The notes beneath the pieces are model-generated. The model had not been told where the DNA came from and searched no databases. It worked only from the letters and a program-made list of their open reading frames with translations. The translations under genes and the position numbers were made by a program. From an uncultured Lachnospiraceae bacterium (GTDB lineage: Bacteria > Bacillota > Clostridia > Lachnospirales > Lachnospiraceae): a stretch of DNA of 64,000 nucleotides. Positions 1-7,219 of the stretch are shown here, piece after piece (position 1 is the first letter of the stretch; every line of letters begins with the position of its first letter). The stretch lies in NCBI GenBank assembly GCA_910579275.1, contig CAJTTO010000019.1:7124-71123 (forward strand), in the 5' to 3' direction.

Positions 1-47
1 TCGGGAAAATCAGGTATCGCTCTTACGTATTCTTCCAATTTTTTCAT
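1..47 (-). CDS. apt: Adenine phosphoribosyltransferase, N-terminal fragment (cut by window edge)
   Basis: Only the first 15 codons are in the window, reading MKKLEEYVRAIPDFP. This matches the conserved start of bacterial Apt, which salvages adenine to AMP with PRPP in the cytoplasm. The ATG is preceded by a GGAG ribosome binding site, and a near-consensus promoter lies about 80 bp upstream. Identification rests on a short stretch, so it is probable rather than certain. Confidence 0.7.
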   Translation of the reverse strand, partial: MKKLEEYVRAIPDFP

Positions 48-125
48 AATGTATACTCCAATCTTTTCCTCAATTTTTAAGAATTGTTTATAGATTTTTT
101 CTAAATCATTCACTTTAATATTACT

Positions 126-154
126 ATTATAGTATTATTTAAATGTGAAGTCAA
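126..154 (-). promoter_or_regulatory. Sigma-A type promoter of apt
   Basis: Read on the minus strand: TTGACT (149-154), a 17-nt spacer and TATAAT (126-131), pointing toward the apt start at 47. Confidence 0.7.
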
Positions 155-183
155 TTCTTTTTCGCTTTATCTCCACGGTGCGG

Positions 184-213
184 GTAACAGTTCAGCCTTC
201 GGCTTCCTGTTAC
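184..213. repeat. 30-bp imperfect palindrome, copy 1 of a dispersed repeat
   Basis: GTAACAG and CTGTTAC arms enclose an AGCC-TTC-GGCT core, so it can form a hairpin. The same 30 bp occurs in reverse complement at 26062-26091 as the right end of a larger element. It lies between the lipoprotein gene and apt. It could act as a transcription barrier, but no T-run follows it. Confidence 0.7.
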
Positions 214-259
214 GGGCATTACGCCATGTAAGGTGAGCCGTTGCCAGTACGGCGCCTTA

Positions 260-1354
260 TTATATCTCGTTCCATTCTGCCTCTTCCATCTGTTCCATTG
301 CATTATAGTCAATGCCAAGCAAGCTGCACCGTTCTTTGACTGCCTCCTCGACAGTTTCCTGTGTAACCCACTCAATACCCATCTCATCATGGCATCTGTT
401 GAGATATGTCTCGCAAACGCTGATTTGATCGTCTGTACATTCACTCAGATCATACATATAAAGATTCTTCTCCCCGATAATATAGACCATCACAGAAAAT
501 ATGATCTCTTCATTGCCGGCAAAGACCTCATCGAAAATTGTCTCATTGCTGACAGAACTTGCCCACCAGCCAGTCAAAATCTCTGCGTTGTAAATATCTG
601 TAAGCTTTCCGCTGCCGAGAAGCGCCATGATGCCTGTATAGTGAGCTCCTGCCCCGGACGAGCCGTCAGACGAAAACAGTCCGTTTTTGCACGCCTTTGT
701 GCCGCTCCGTGCCCAGCACTCATACGAATCTGTCAGATATAACTGTCCCTGATCTTCTGTAATCACATAGACTGCATAACTGTCATCATCTGGCGCATAA
801 ATCCCAAGTCCTGAAAATTTCACCAGCAGATTTTTCTTGCTGCTGTCTGGACTATCCAGATACACATACTGCGCGTAGTCATACGAAATCTTTTCCGAAT
901 GTTCCGGGTTCAAATACCGCATATTTACATAGTCTCCCAGCGTTGTAAACGTATAGGACTTGCCCGGTTCTAAATTATAAACGAAACAGTCGTTCTGCGG
1001 ATAGTCCGACGCGACATTCACTGGGACTTCGTTCTTTAGAAAGCCTGCATATAAATCCATCGCTGTCCCGTTCTTTTGTGGATTGTCCGCAGGCTCTTGC
1101 GATGAATGTTCCGAAGGTTCTGCAGCAACCGTATTTTCCTCATTGTCACCATCAAGTGCGGCGCTATTTGTATCGTTCTGCCGGTCTTCGGCCGATACAC
1201 TTTCGTTATTTTGTCCGTCATTAACCTGAACAATGTCATTAAACTCCAATGTGAACATCTGCTGGTCGTCTTGACTCCTTTGCTTTTCATAGCCTGCACA
1301 CCCTGTCAGGATGACTGTTGTACATAAAAATAAAATAATGTGCTCCTTTTTCAT
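260..1354 (-). CDS. Putative lipoprotein of unknown function
   Basis: A protein of about 364 residues with a short basic start, a hydrophobic segment and a lipobox ending LTGC, so it should be exported and lipid-anchored. A low-complexity linker rich in Asn, Asp, Glu and Ser follows (roughly residues 35-100). The rest looks like a globular domain with many Tyr and Asp residues. I do not recognise the family. The start was set at the ATG at 1354; an ATG four codons upstream (1366) is also possible. It lies between trpA and apt on the same strand, with no obvious functional link to either. Confidence 0.65.
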   Translation of the reverse strand: MKKEHIILFLCTTVILTGCAGYEKQRSQDDQQMFTLEFNDIVQVNDGQNNESVSAEDRQNDTNSAALDGDNEENTVAAEPSEHSSQEPADNPQKNGTAMDLYAGFLKNEVPVNVASDYPQNDCFVYNLEPGKSYTFTTLGDYVNMRYLNPEHSEKISYDYAQYVYLDSPDSSKKNLLVKFSGLGIYAPDDDSYAVYVITEDQGQLYLTDSYECWARSGTKACKNGLFSSDGSSGAGAHYTGIMALLGSGKLTDIYNAEILTGWWASSVSNETIFDEVFAGNEEIIFSVMVYIIGEKNLYMYDLSECTDDQISVCETYLNRCHDEMGIEWVTQETVEEAVKERCSLLGIDYNAMEQMEEAEWNEI

Positions 1355-1494
1355 AATCTTCTCCATTCTGCCTGCAAATTTTCGATGTTACTGTCTGCCC
1401 ATACTCTCGCCAAAATTATCATTATTTTCCCTCGCCCTAGAAAATATAACGATATGGTCTTCGTAAGTTATATCGGAGCATACACCCAAAAGTT

Positions 1495-2091
1495 TTACAC
1501 GCACGCTGCCGAAGCCACTGCTGCTTTCATCTCACGCACATACCGGCAGACCGGTTCAATGCAGTCTTTTCCATTCTGTGCAATGAGTTTGACGATGGCG
1601 CTGCCCACAATTGCGCCGTCCGATACAGCAGCCATTTCCTGTGCCTGCTGTGGTGTGGCAATGCCTAATCCGACGGCGCATGGAATGTCAGACACCTTTT
1701 TCACATGACCGATCATTTCTTTGATATTTGTTGTGATGCCGTTTCGAACTCCTGTGCTCCCGAGAGAAGACACGCAGTATAGAAATCCCTTTGCCTGACG
1801 CGCTATCATGTCTACACGCTCCTTTGATGTGGGAGAAATCATGGAAATCAGCTCGATTCCAGACAACGCGCACGCACCGCTTACCTCCTCCTTTTCCTCA
1901 AACGGAACATCGGGAACAATAATTCCATCAATGCCGCACTCGGCGCACCTCTTTGCAAACCGCTCTGTACCGTATGTGTAAATGGGGTTGATATACGTCA
2001 TAAAAACGAGCGGAACATCCACCGTTCTCCGCACACGCTTCACCATGTCAAACAATTTGTCAGTCGTCGTTCCCGCTTTCAGTGCACGCTC
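1495..2091 (-). pseudogene. trpA: Tryptophan synthase alpha chain, N-terminus deleted
   Basis: The reading frame carries the TrpA core and C-terminus: the VPLVFMTYINP strand, the GIDGIIVPDVPFEE segment, SSLGSTGVR, and AVGLGIATP near the end. About 198 residues remain of the usual 255-270. The first roughly 75 residues, including the start codon and the first active-site acidic residue, are missing. The frame is joined abruptly at ERALKAG to the truncated end of trpB. Only weak internal starts (TTG 2055, ATG 2046) remain, so an active alpha subunit is unlikely. The join looks like a deletion between short similar sequences. An assembly error is the alternative. Confidence 0.85.
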
Positions 2092-3152
2092 TCGATCGCC
2101 GGAATAATCCCCTCTGTCCTCGATAAATATTCAAAGGCTTCCACTGCCTCCTCGTCTGTAACAGGCACGTACTGTGCCCGCCCTGTCTCGTTCAGCTGTG
2201 CGTGCTCTGGTCCGATGCCAGGATAGTCCAACCCTGCGGATATGGAATAGACAGGCGCAATCTGCCCGTATTCATCCTGACAAAACAAGGATTTCATACC
2301 ATGAAAGATGCCAATGCTTCCGTTTGCGACGGTTGCCGCATTTTTCGGTTTGTCAACGCCGAGTCCTGCCGCCTCACATCCAATTAATCTGACACCTGTG
2401 TCAGGTATAAATTCATAGAAAGAACCCATCGCATTGCTTCCACCGCCCACACAGGCAATCACTGCATCGGGAAGCTTCCCTTCCATTTCCATAAGCTGCT
2501 GCTTAATTTCTTCTCCGATAATCTTCTGGAAATCACGCACTATCATCGGAAACGGGTGCGGTCCCATGACGGAACCCAGCACGTAGAACGTATCATCTGT
2601 CCTTGACGCCCACTCGCGCATTGTCTCGTTGACAGCATCCTTGAGGGTCATGGTTCCCGAAGTCACAGGATGCACCTTCGCGCCCAGAAGTTCCATTCGA
2701 TAACAATTCAGCACTTGTCTGTCCGTATCCTCTTTTCCCATAAAAATCTCACATTCCAATCCCATCAGGGCTGCTGCCGTAACCGTTGCCACCCCGTGCT
2801 GGCCAGCCCCCGTCTCCGCGATGACGCGTTTTTTGCCCATCTTCTTTGCCAGAAGCACCTGTCCGAGTACGTTGTTGATTTTATGGGAGCCTGTGTGGTT
2901 TAAGTCCTCCCTCTTTAAATATATTTTCGCCCCGCCCAAATCCTTTGTCATCTTTTCCGCATAATACAAACGCGAAGGTCTTCCTGCATAGTTTTCCATT
3001 AACTGTCTTAATTCCGATTGGAACGCGGGGTCATTTTTGTACGTATCATATGCCTGCTCCACTTCCTGCACTGCCGGAACAAGCGTTTCCGGAATGTATT
3101 GTCCTCCGTATAATCCATATCTGCCTTTTTTTGCTTCCATTTTTTTATTCAT
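2079..3152 (-). pseudogene. trpB: Tryptophan synthase beta chain, C-terminus deleted
   Basis: TrpB makes tryptophan from indole and serine with PLP. The frame shows the N-terminal [13 protein letters not shown] motif, the PLP lysine in HTGSHKINN, and the phosphate-binding GGGSNAMG loop. It stops after EGIIPAIES with three further residues, about 40 residues short of the usual 390-400. The last part of the second domain is therefore missing. The stop lies inside trpA sequence, so one deletion damaged both genes. The start at 3152 follows a GGGGAGG site; the ATG at 3140 is an alternative. A tryptophan T-box leader precedes the gene and no other trp gene is adjacent. Confidence 0.85.
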
Positions 3153-3218
3153 TCCTCCCCTAATATTTTCTTCGCCGCGCCGTGTAGTAGTATATTTCCG
3201 CTGTCCCGCCGAGCGCAT

Positions 3219-3254
3219 AAAAAAAACTCCTGTCCTAATATTTCTACTAGGACA
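3219..3254 (-). terminator. T-box attenuator terminator
   Basis: On the minus strand a TGTCCTA/TAGGACA stem (3231-3237 with 3248-3254) is followed by a run of eight T residues (3219-3226). It sits directly after the T-box core, as expected for the alternative terminator. Confidence 0.85.
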
Positions 3255-3530
3255 AAAGCTCCAATACTTCTGCGGTACCACCTAATTTGGCATATCAAAA
3301 AATACACCCTCTCCACACACGCACCATCATGCGCTTTCCCTTGATAACGGGCGGAAATCCCGTTGGGCATTACTCAAGCCGCTTTTCGCCGGCTCTTTGC
3401 TCCCACCTTCCCAAGTCCATTCCATGCCTTGTTGAATACTGCAATCCCACCACCTGCAGCTCTCTGTGATACTCCTGACACATGTACTCCTCTTGGTCAT
3501 CAGTTTCGTTTTGATATTTACTTTTCTCTT
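3219..3530 (-). promoter_or_regulatory. T-box leader specific for tRNA-Trp
   Basis: The minus-strand leader has the T-box core AGGTGGTACCGCAG (3271-3284) followed by an intrinsic terminator, and an upstream Stem I region. Within Stem I the context GAA-TGG-ACT gives a specifier codon TGG (tryptophan) at 3417-3419. Uncharged tRNA-Trp would pair with the specifier and the T-box bulge and favour antitermination of trpB-trpA. The leader looks intact although both genes it controls are damaged. Confidence 0.92.
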
Positions 3531-3543
3531 GAAAATTATATTT

Positions 3544-3572
3544 ATCATAAACGTTCTGGCAGGATATGTCAA
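3544..3572 (-). promoter_or_regulatory. Promoter of the trp leader
   Basis: Minus strand TTGACA (3567-3572), 17-nt spacer, TATGAT (3544-3549). Its upstream edge is only 10 bp from the left direct repeat of the phage element, so upstream sequences of this promoter now come from the phage. Confidence 0.8.
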
Positions 3573-3582
3573 GAAAAAAATG

Positions 3583-3598
3583 AAAACATGTTGATAAT
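3583..3598. repeat. Left direct repeat, candidate attL
   Basis: The sequence AAAACATGTTGATAAT is identical to 16072-16087. The two copies sit between chromosomal promoters (trp leader on the left, TetR gene on the right) and bound all the phage-type genes. An IS30 transposase usually makes duplications of only 2-3 bp, so the repeat may instead reflect Xer-type site-specific recombination or a pre-existing target repeat. Confidence 0.65.
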
Positions 3599-3793
3599 TA
3601 AAAATTGCAAGATAAAAATGTAAAATCTCCCTAAAATAGCAGTATGCACAAGAAATAAAGAAAGAACATTTCAATTTTTTGTACATACTGCTTAAAAATG
3701 GGCAGACTCGCCCCTTGGTGTTGTTGGCATGTTTTTCGCCGTGCGGGCGAGCCAATCTAATTGTTGGGCATATGCAGTTAAGGAAATTAAATT
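3599..3793. other. Non-coding left end of the prophage
   Basis: No convincing gene. The AT-rich outer part is followed by a GC-rich inverted repeat (CTCGCCC near 3708 with GGGCGAG near 3745). On the minus strand this ends in GCCCATTTTT and could weakly terminate transcription leaving the transposase gene. It may also be part of the phage end structure. Confidence 0.45.
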
Positions 3794-3808
3794 GTTCAAT
3801 AATTGAAC
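3794..3808 (-). repeat. 15-nt hairpin motif, copy 1 (end of transposase gene)
   Basis: Perfect palindrome GTTCAATTATTGAAC on the minus strand, overlapping the last codons and stop of the transposase gene. It is one of five close copies in the prophage. Confidence 0.75.
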
Positions 3809-4830
3809 TGTATGTTCATTGCACGCATATATTCGTTGCTGGAAAGACCGTCAAACAGTTTCCGGGGGTAATTGTTTATCATGGTCTCCATTTCCTTTAT
3901 GAATGCGTCACTGTACTGCGATATGTCGGCACCCTTTGGGATAAATTTCCGAATAAGCTTGTTGGCGTTCTCATTACTCCCACGCTCGCAACTGCAGAAA
4001 GGATGGCAGAAATACAGAGATGTCCGTTTTCCTATCTTCTGACATGACAGCTCTATCTCCTTAAATTTACTGAATTCAACGCCGTTGTCACACGTGATGG
4101 TGCGGAATGTATTCCTGAATTTTTCATGTCCAAGTATATTTTCCAGACTGTTTATTTCATCAAGGACGCTCTGCGCCGTCCTGTCTACCATTTTCCTGAT
4201 TATCTCATGGCGTGTCATGCGTTCCGTTAGAACCAAAAGGCATTCCTTGGTTGTACCCTTCCCGCTGTATACGGTGTCCATCTCCCAGTCACCAAACCGT
4301 GCGCGGTCTTTTATTTCATCAGGACGCTCATCTATTGTCCTTGCCCCAAGCTTATTGCGGGATGGGCGTTTCGTTTTTTCCCTTCCTGTCTTTCTGGAAA
4401 CCTTGTAAGTCAGGTTTTCGTCACTGACATTCAAGAACACGTCACTGTGTATGTAGTTGTAAATGGTCTTGAATGAAAGCGTCATGAATTCATCAGAACC
4501 CCGCAGTGCCACCGATAGGGCGTAAGGACTGTACCTGTGTTCCAGCACCATTTTTTCTATGTACCCGGCAGTCTTGTGATCATTCCCTATTTTCAGGCCT
4601 ATCCCCTTGTTGTGGCTCCTCTCATCATGTATGCGCTGTCCGACATCTGCCTTGTATACCGTATACGGCTTCAGGTTCGTGTCAACCAGTTCAACCGTGC
4701 CGCGCCTTATTTCCCCATAAATGGTATTGATGTGCTTTCCAAGGCGTTCCGCGATTTCACTTACACTCTTTTTGTCCTCCAGCATGGTTTCAATTATGTA
4801 GCGTTCATTTTCCCTTGTGTGTCTTCCCAT
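3796..4830 (-). CDS. IS30-family DDE transposase, probable phage integration enzyme
   Basis: A 344-residue protein with an N-terminal helix-turn-helix (about residues 10-45, SVSEIAERLGKHINTIYGEI) and a DDE catalytic domain. The motifs are GDWEMDTV (Asp185), TCDNGVEF (Asp248) and ERGSNENAN (Glu287), all as in IS30. The start at 4830 was chosen because AAGGGGGAAAAGGGAA precedes it; the frame stays open for another 64 codons upstream. I found no clear IS30 terminal inverted repeats tightly around the gene. It is the last gene in the phage transcription direction. That supports a role as the phage's own integration/excision enzyme rather than a stray insertion sequence, as proposed for Spiroplasma plectroviruses. 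A degenerate IS that landed in the phage is the alternative. Confidence 0.88.
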   Translation of the reverse strand: MGRHTRENERYIIETMLEDKKSVSEIAERLGKHINTIYGEIRRGTVELVDTNLKPYTVYKADVGQRIHDERSHNKGIGLKIGNDHKTAGYIEKMVLEHRYSPYALSVALRGSDEFMTLSFKTIYNYIHSDVFLNVSDENLTYKVSRKTGREKTKRPSRNKLGARTIDERPDEIKDRARFGDWEMDTVYSGKGTTKECLLVLTERMTRHEIIRKMVDRTAQSVLDEINSLENILGHEKFRNTFRTITCDNGVEFSKFKEIELSCQKIGKRTSLYFCHPFCSCERGSNENANKLIRKFIPKGADISQYSDAFIKEMETMINNYPRKLFDGLSSNEYMRAMNIQFNY

Positions 4831-5057
4831 TTCCCTTTTCCCCCTTGTTTTACAGCATGGTTCAATTGTCAGGCTGTCATTTCTTTCCGCTGTCCCGCTC
4901 CACTGGCTGTCCGTATAAATAAGCGTAACAAATAAAAAACAATCCATCAAGTGGGGCACTGCTCTGTAGCCATGCCTTGACAGATTGTTTCTTATTTGTT
5001 GTGGGACTGTTGTAAAATCCACGCTGTGGGTTTAGATTGTCAGGGGTTTTGTTTGGT

Positions 5058-5228
5058 TCATATTATTTTTTTTCTTAATCTGTTTACGAAGATGTCCGTC
5101 CTGTAAAAGCTCCTTATTATTGCCCTGTACCGTTTTTTGGGCTTCCTTACAATCATTTTCTGGAAGTTGCCGTCTATGACGACCATGCTGTTGACGCTTG
5201 AATATGTCACCCTTTTAATTTCCCGCAT
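5058..5228 (-). CDS. Small basic protein overlapping the end of rep
   Basis: A 56-residue open frame starting MREIKRVTYSSVN and ending in a strongly basic stretch (RKPKKRYR, then NRLRKK). Its ATG lies inside the last codons of rep, 14 bp before the rep stop, with GGAG about 9 nt upstream, so translation is probably coupled to rep. The high Lys/Arg content suggests nucleic-acid binding. I do not recognise a family. It lies between rep and the transposase gene in the same direction. Confidence 0.55.
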   Translation of the reverse strand: MREIKRVTYSSVNSMVVIDGNFQKMIVRKPKKRYRAIIRSFYRTDIFVNRLRKKII

Positions 5229-6105
5229 TTTTCATTTCTCCTTTCCCATATGGCATTTCCATGTACGTGACATGCTGACTGATTTCCTTTACGGTTACCT
5301 CTTTCATGTATGTAATGTCATCCGCATACATTTCAAAGAAATCAGTCCTGTCAATATTCAGTTTTTCCGCAGCAGTCCTTTTTGTGTTGCGGTTCGTGTA
5401 ATACCGTTTCTTGTTCTTTAAAAATACTTCACTTTCCTTTGTTATGTATTTTGTGATGTAGCCGCTTGCCTTCATGCTGTCACCAACGGCTGTCGCGGTT
5501 GTGAAGCCCCAAGACCAGGACGGTATGTTAAATATTGCGCGGTTGCTTGTTTTGTCCCAATGCCCGCTGAATACAAATTCCAGTTCCGGGCAGTCCGCAA
5601 GCAGACCATGGAAATGGTAATGCTCCTTGTCTGCGTGCAGTTCCGGCACTATAAGATATTTTAATCCGGGACATTTGCGTTTTTGTAAATTGTTAAGATA
5701 ACAGGACAGTTTCTTGACTACCATGTCATAATTACTGCTGTCTGTCTTTGTACGGTCAAACGTTAAAGTAATAAACCATTCCCATTTATTAGACCTTGCT
5801 ATGTTATAAATCATGTTCTTTGTCCTTGCCAATGATACGTCCCTGCAATGGATTTCCGCATCCCTTTCCCTGTTTTCGTTATGATACGCCTTATTAAAAT
5901 TCTCGTTTTTCCTGCTTACTGCTATAGGATTGTCATATACTGTCACGTGTTGACCGTCCGGATAGGTCAGAAGACGGCAGTTGTAAGTCTCCACGGATGA
6001 TTTCATCTCATTAAAACGGCGGATGCCGTTCTTTTTAATGGAATCGGCATGGAGCTTAAAACCGCGCATGACCTTTAAGGTTATAAGACGGTCTTTAATT
6101 TTCAT
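5215..6105 (-). CDS. Rolling-circle replication initiator (HUH endonuclease)
   Basis: A 296-residue protein with the three motifs of HUH replication proteins in order: FITLTFD (residues 111-117, motif 1), the metal-binding HFH with LL (His164 and His166, motif 2), and GYITKYITK (motif 3, Tyr216 or Tyr220 as the nicking tyrosine). Such enzymes nick the double-stranded origin of filamentous phages and become covalently joined to the 5' end. The start at 6105 is an ATG with a weak upstream site (GGGAAAACAACGTT); a TTG at 6159 in the same frame is possible but less likely. It follows zot closely in the same direction, as expected for an inovirus early gene. Confidence 0.88.
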   Translation of the reverse strand: MKIKDRLITLKVMRGFKLHADSIKKNGIRRFNEMKSSVETYNCRLLTYPDGQHVTVYDNPIAVSRKNENFNKAYHNENRERDAEIHCRDVSLARTKNMIYNIARSNKWEWFITLTFDRTKTDSSNYDMVVKKLSCYLNNLQKRKCPGLKYLIVPELHADKEHYHFHGLLADCPELEFVFSGHWDKTSNRAIFNIPSWSWGFTTATAVGDSMKASGYITKYITKESEVFLKNKKRYYTNRNTKRTAAEKLNIDRTDFFEMYADDITYMKEVTVKEISQHVTYMEMPYGKGEMKNAGN

Positions 6106-6228
6106 AACGTTGTTTTCCCAAAATCTTTTAAAGTGACTTAAACTTATTGCTATTGTCAAGTATACGGCGGTGTAGTTTCCCTGCCTGCCGTGTGCCTGCC
6201 ACCAATGCCGTTAAGGTTCCGCTGCGCT

Positions 6229-6924
6229 TCACCTTTCCGTCCTTGTCGGCAGGGCGTAGCTGTCATAAAACTCGTAAAATTTCCTTTTCCCTGTAAAGTA
6301 ACTGCTGGACATCCTGCTTGCCTTTTTCCCGGTAAGGCTGTAATCGCGCTCGATCGCAATGAAGAGCCTGCCGCCGCAGAGAAGACCGAGGAGCTTTCCG
6401 AAAAGCTTATAATTGTTAATGCACCTGTGCTCAATCTCCCTTTGCAGGATGGAACGAATCTGCTTGTCTATTACCTTGTCATCTTGACTTATCAGGTAGC
6501 AGTCATATCCGTAATGCCTGTGAATGCGGAAGAACGCGCACCACTGCAGGCGGTCATTGCGGTTCCACGTGCGGGTGTTGAACAAGTCCTGGCACTCGTC
6601 AAGAACAAGGATTGTCTGTCCCTCAAGCATCTGCCCGCGGCTGTTGGTCTTATGGAAGTTGGTTGCAAAACCGTAAAGTCCGTCGATATAGGAAAAGGCG
6701 GGTCTGCCGCTTGCCTGTGTCCTGTATGCGTTGCCCAGCCATTCCGTGTTGTCCACGTAGATAAATTTCCCAAGGCGTTCCGGGTGCCTTACCCTGTCAA
6801 ACGCATGGGGGTTTATGTCTATGTTGGATATAACATTCACTCCTCTTTTAAGGGAACCGTATATAATTTCTGCCATGTGCAGGGACTTGCCGTTGCCCGG
6901 CTTTCCTGTAAAAAAATAAATCAT
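6229..6924 (-). CDS. Zot/pI-like phage assembly ATPase
   Basis: A 231-residue P-loop protein of the zonular occludens toxin family (filamentous phage gene I). Walker A is GKPGNGKS (residues 7-14) and Walker B is ILVLDECQD (about 105-113). The downstream RIHRHYGYD and LISQD segments are typical of the family. In filamentous phages this protein drives virion assembly and extrusion at the inner membrane. A strongly hydrophobic C-terminal anchor, common in Gram-negative phages, is not evident; only a weak stretch near KLLGLLCGG is present. The ATG at 6924 was chosen for its GTGAGG site. A hairpin motif lies 28 nt upstream. Confidence 0.92.
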   Translation of the reverse strand: MIYFFTGKPGNGKSLHMAEIIYGSLKRGVNVISNIDINPHAFDRVRHPERLGKFIYVDNTEWLGNAYRTQASGRPAFSYIDGLYGFATNFHKTNSRGQMLEGQTILVLDECQDLFNTRTWNRNDRLQWCAFFRIHRHYGYDCYLISQDDKVIDKQIRSILQREIEHRCINNYKLFGKLLGLLCGGRLFIAIERDYSLTGKKASRMSSSYFTGKRKFYEFYDSYALPTRTER

Positions 6925-6951
6925 GTTCGTTTCCTCACTTTCCAATTTTTT

Positions 6952-6966
6952 GTCCAATTATTGAAC
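6952..6966 (-). repeat. 15-nt hairpin motif, copy 2 (upstream of zot)
   Basis: Minus-strand GTTCAATAATTGGAC: the arms pair with one U-G wobble, a C-A mismatch if read on the plus strand. It overlaps the stop codon of the pVI-like gene and lies 28 nt before the zot start. Confidence 0.72.
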
Positions 6967-7205
6967 TAACCGAAGAATGCATCCTTTATCTTCCTCACTA
7001 TGTCCTTGATGAAGTCAAAGTTGTAGACGGCGGCAAGGGTCACGCACCAGAGCGCGGTCACTTCAAGGCACCTGTCAAAGGGGATGAACCAGTTCAGGTA
7101 CGGCAGGAAGTCAAACCGCCTTATGCCATCCGCAACGGAAGAGAATGGGGACGTGGGAAGTACAAGGTAAAGCTTCGTGATTACGATTTTCAAGAGCTGC
7201 GTCAT
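6966..7205 (-). CDS. Small membrane protein, probable pVI-like minor coat protein
   Basis: A 79-residue hydrophobic protein with an N-terminal hydrophobic helix (LLKIVITKLYLVL), a YLNWFIPF segment and a second membrane helix (LEVTALWCVTLAAVY), ending in a basic tail. Size, topology and position between the pIII-like and Zot genes match gene VI of filamentous phages, whose product caps the virion end with pIII. The start at 7205 follows AAGGGGGTGGACTTTA. The pVI call rests mainly on synteny. Confidence 0.65.
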   Translation of the reverse strand: MTQLLKIVITKLYLVLPTSPFSSVADGIRRFDFLPYLNWFIPFDRCLEVTALWCVTLAAVYNFDFIKDIVRKIKDAFFG

Positions 7206-7219
7206 TAAAGTCCACCCCC

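Noticed and set aside
3583..3598. Definite chromosomal dif site
   Set aside because: Only partial resemblance to Firmicutes dif arms; the left arm is not convincing, so kept as a hypothesis only.
4830..5022. N-terminal extension of the transposase to 5022
   Set aside because: IS30 proteins begin just before the HTH, and the strong ribosome site is at 4830; the extension has no family match.
6190..6969. Plus-strand frame of about 260 codons opposite zot
   Set aside because: The minus strand encodes a clear Zot ATPase with Walker motifs; the plus frame has no family features or start signals.
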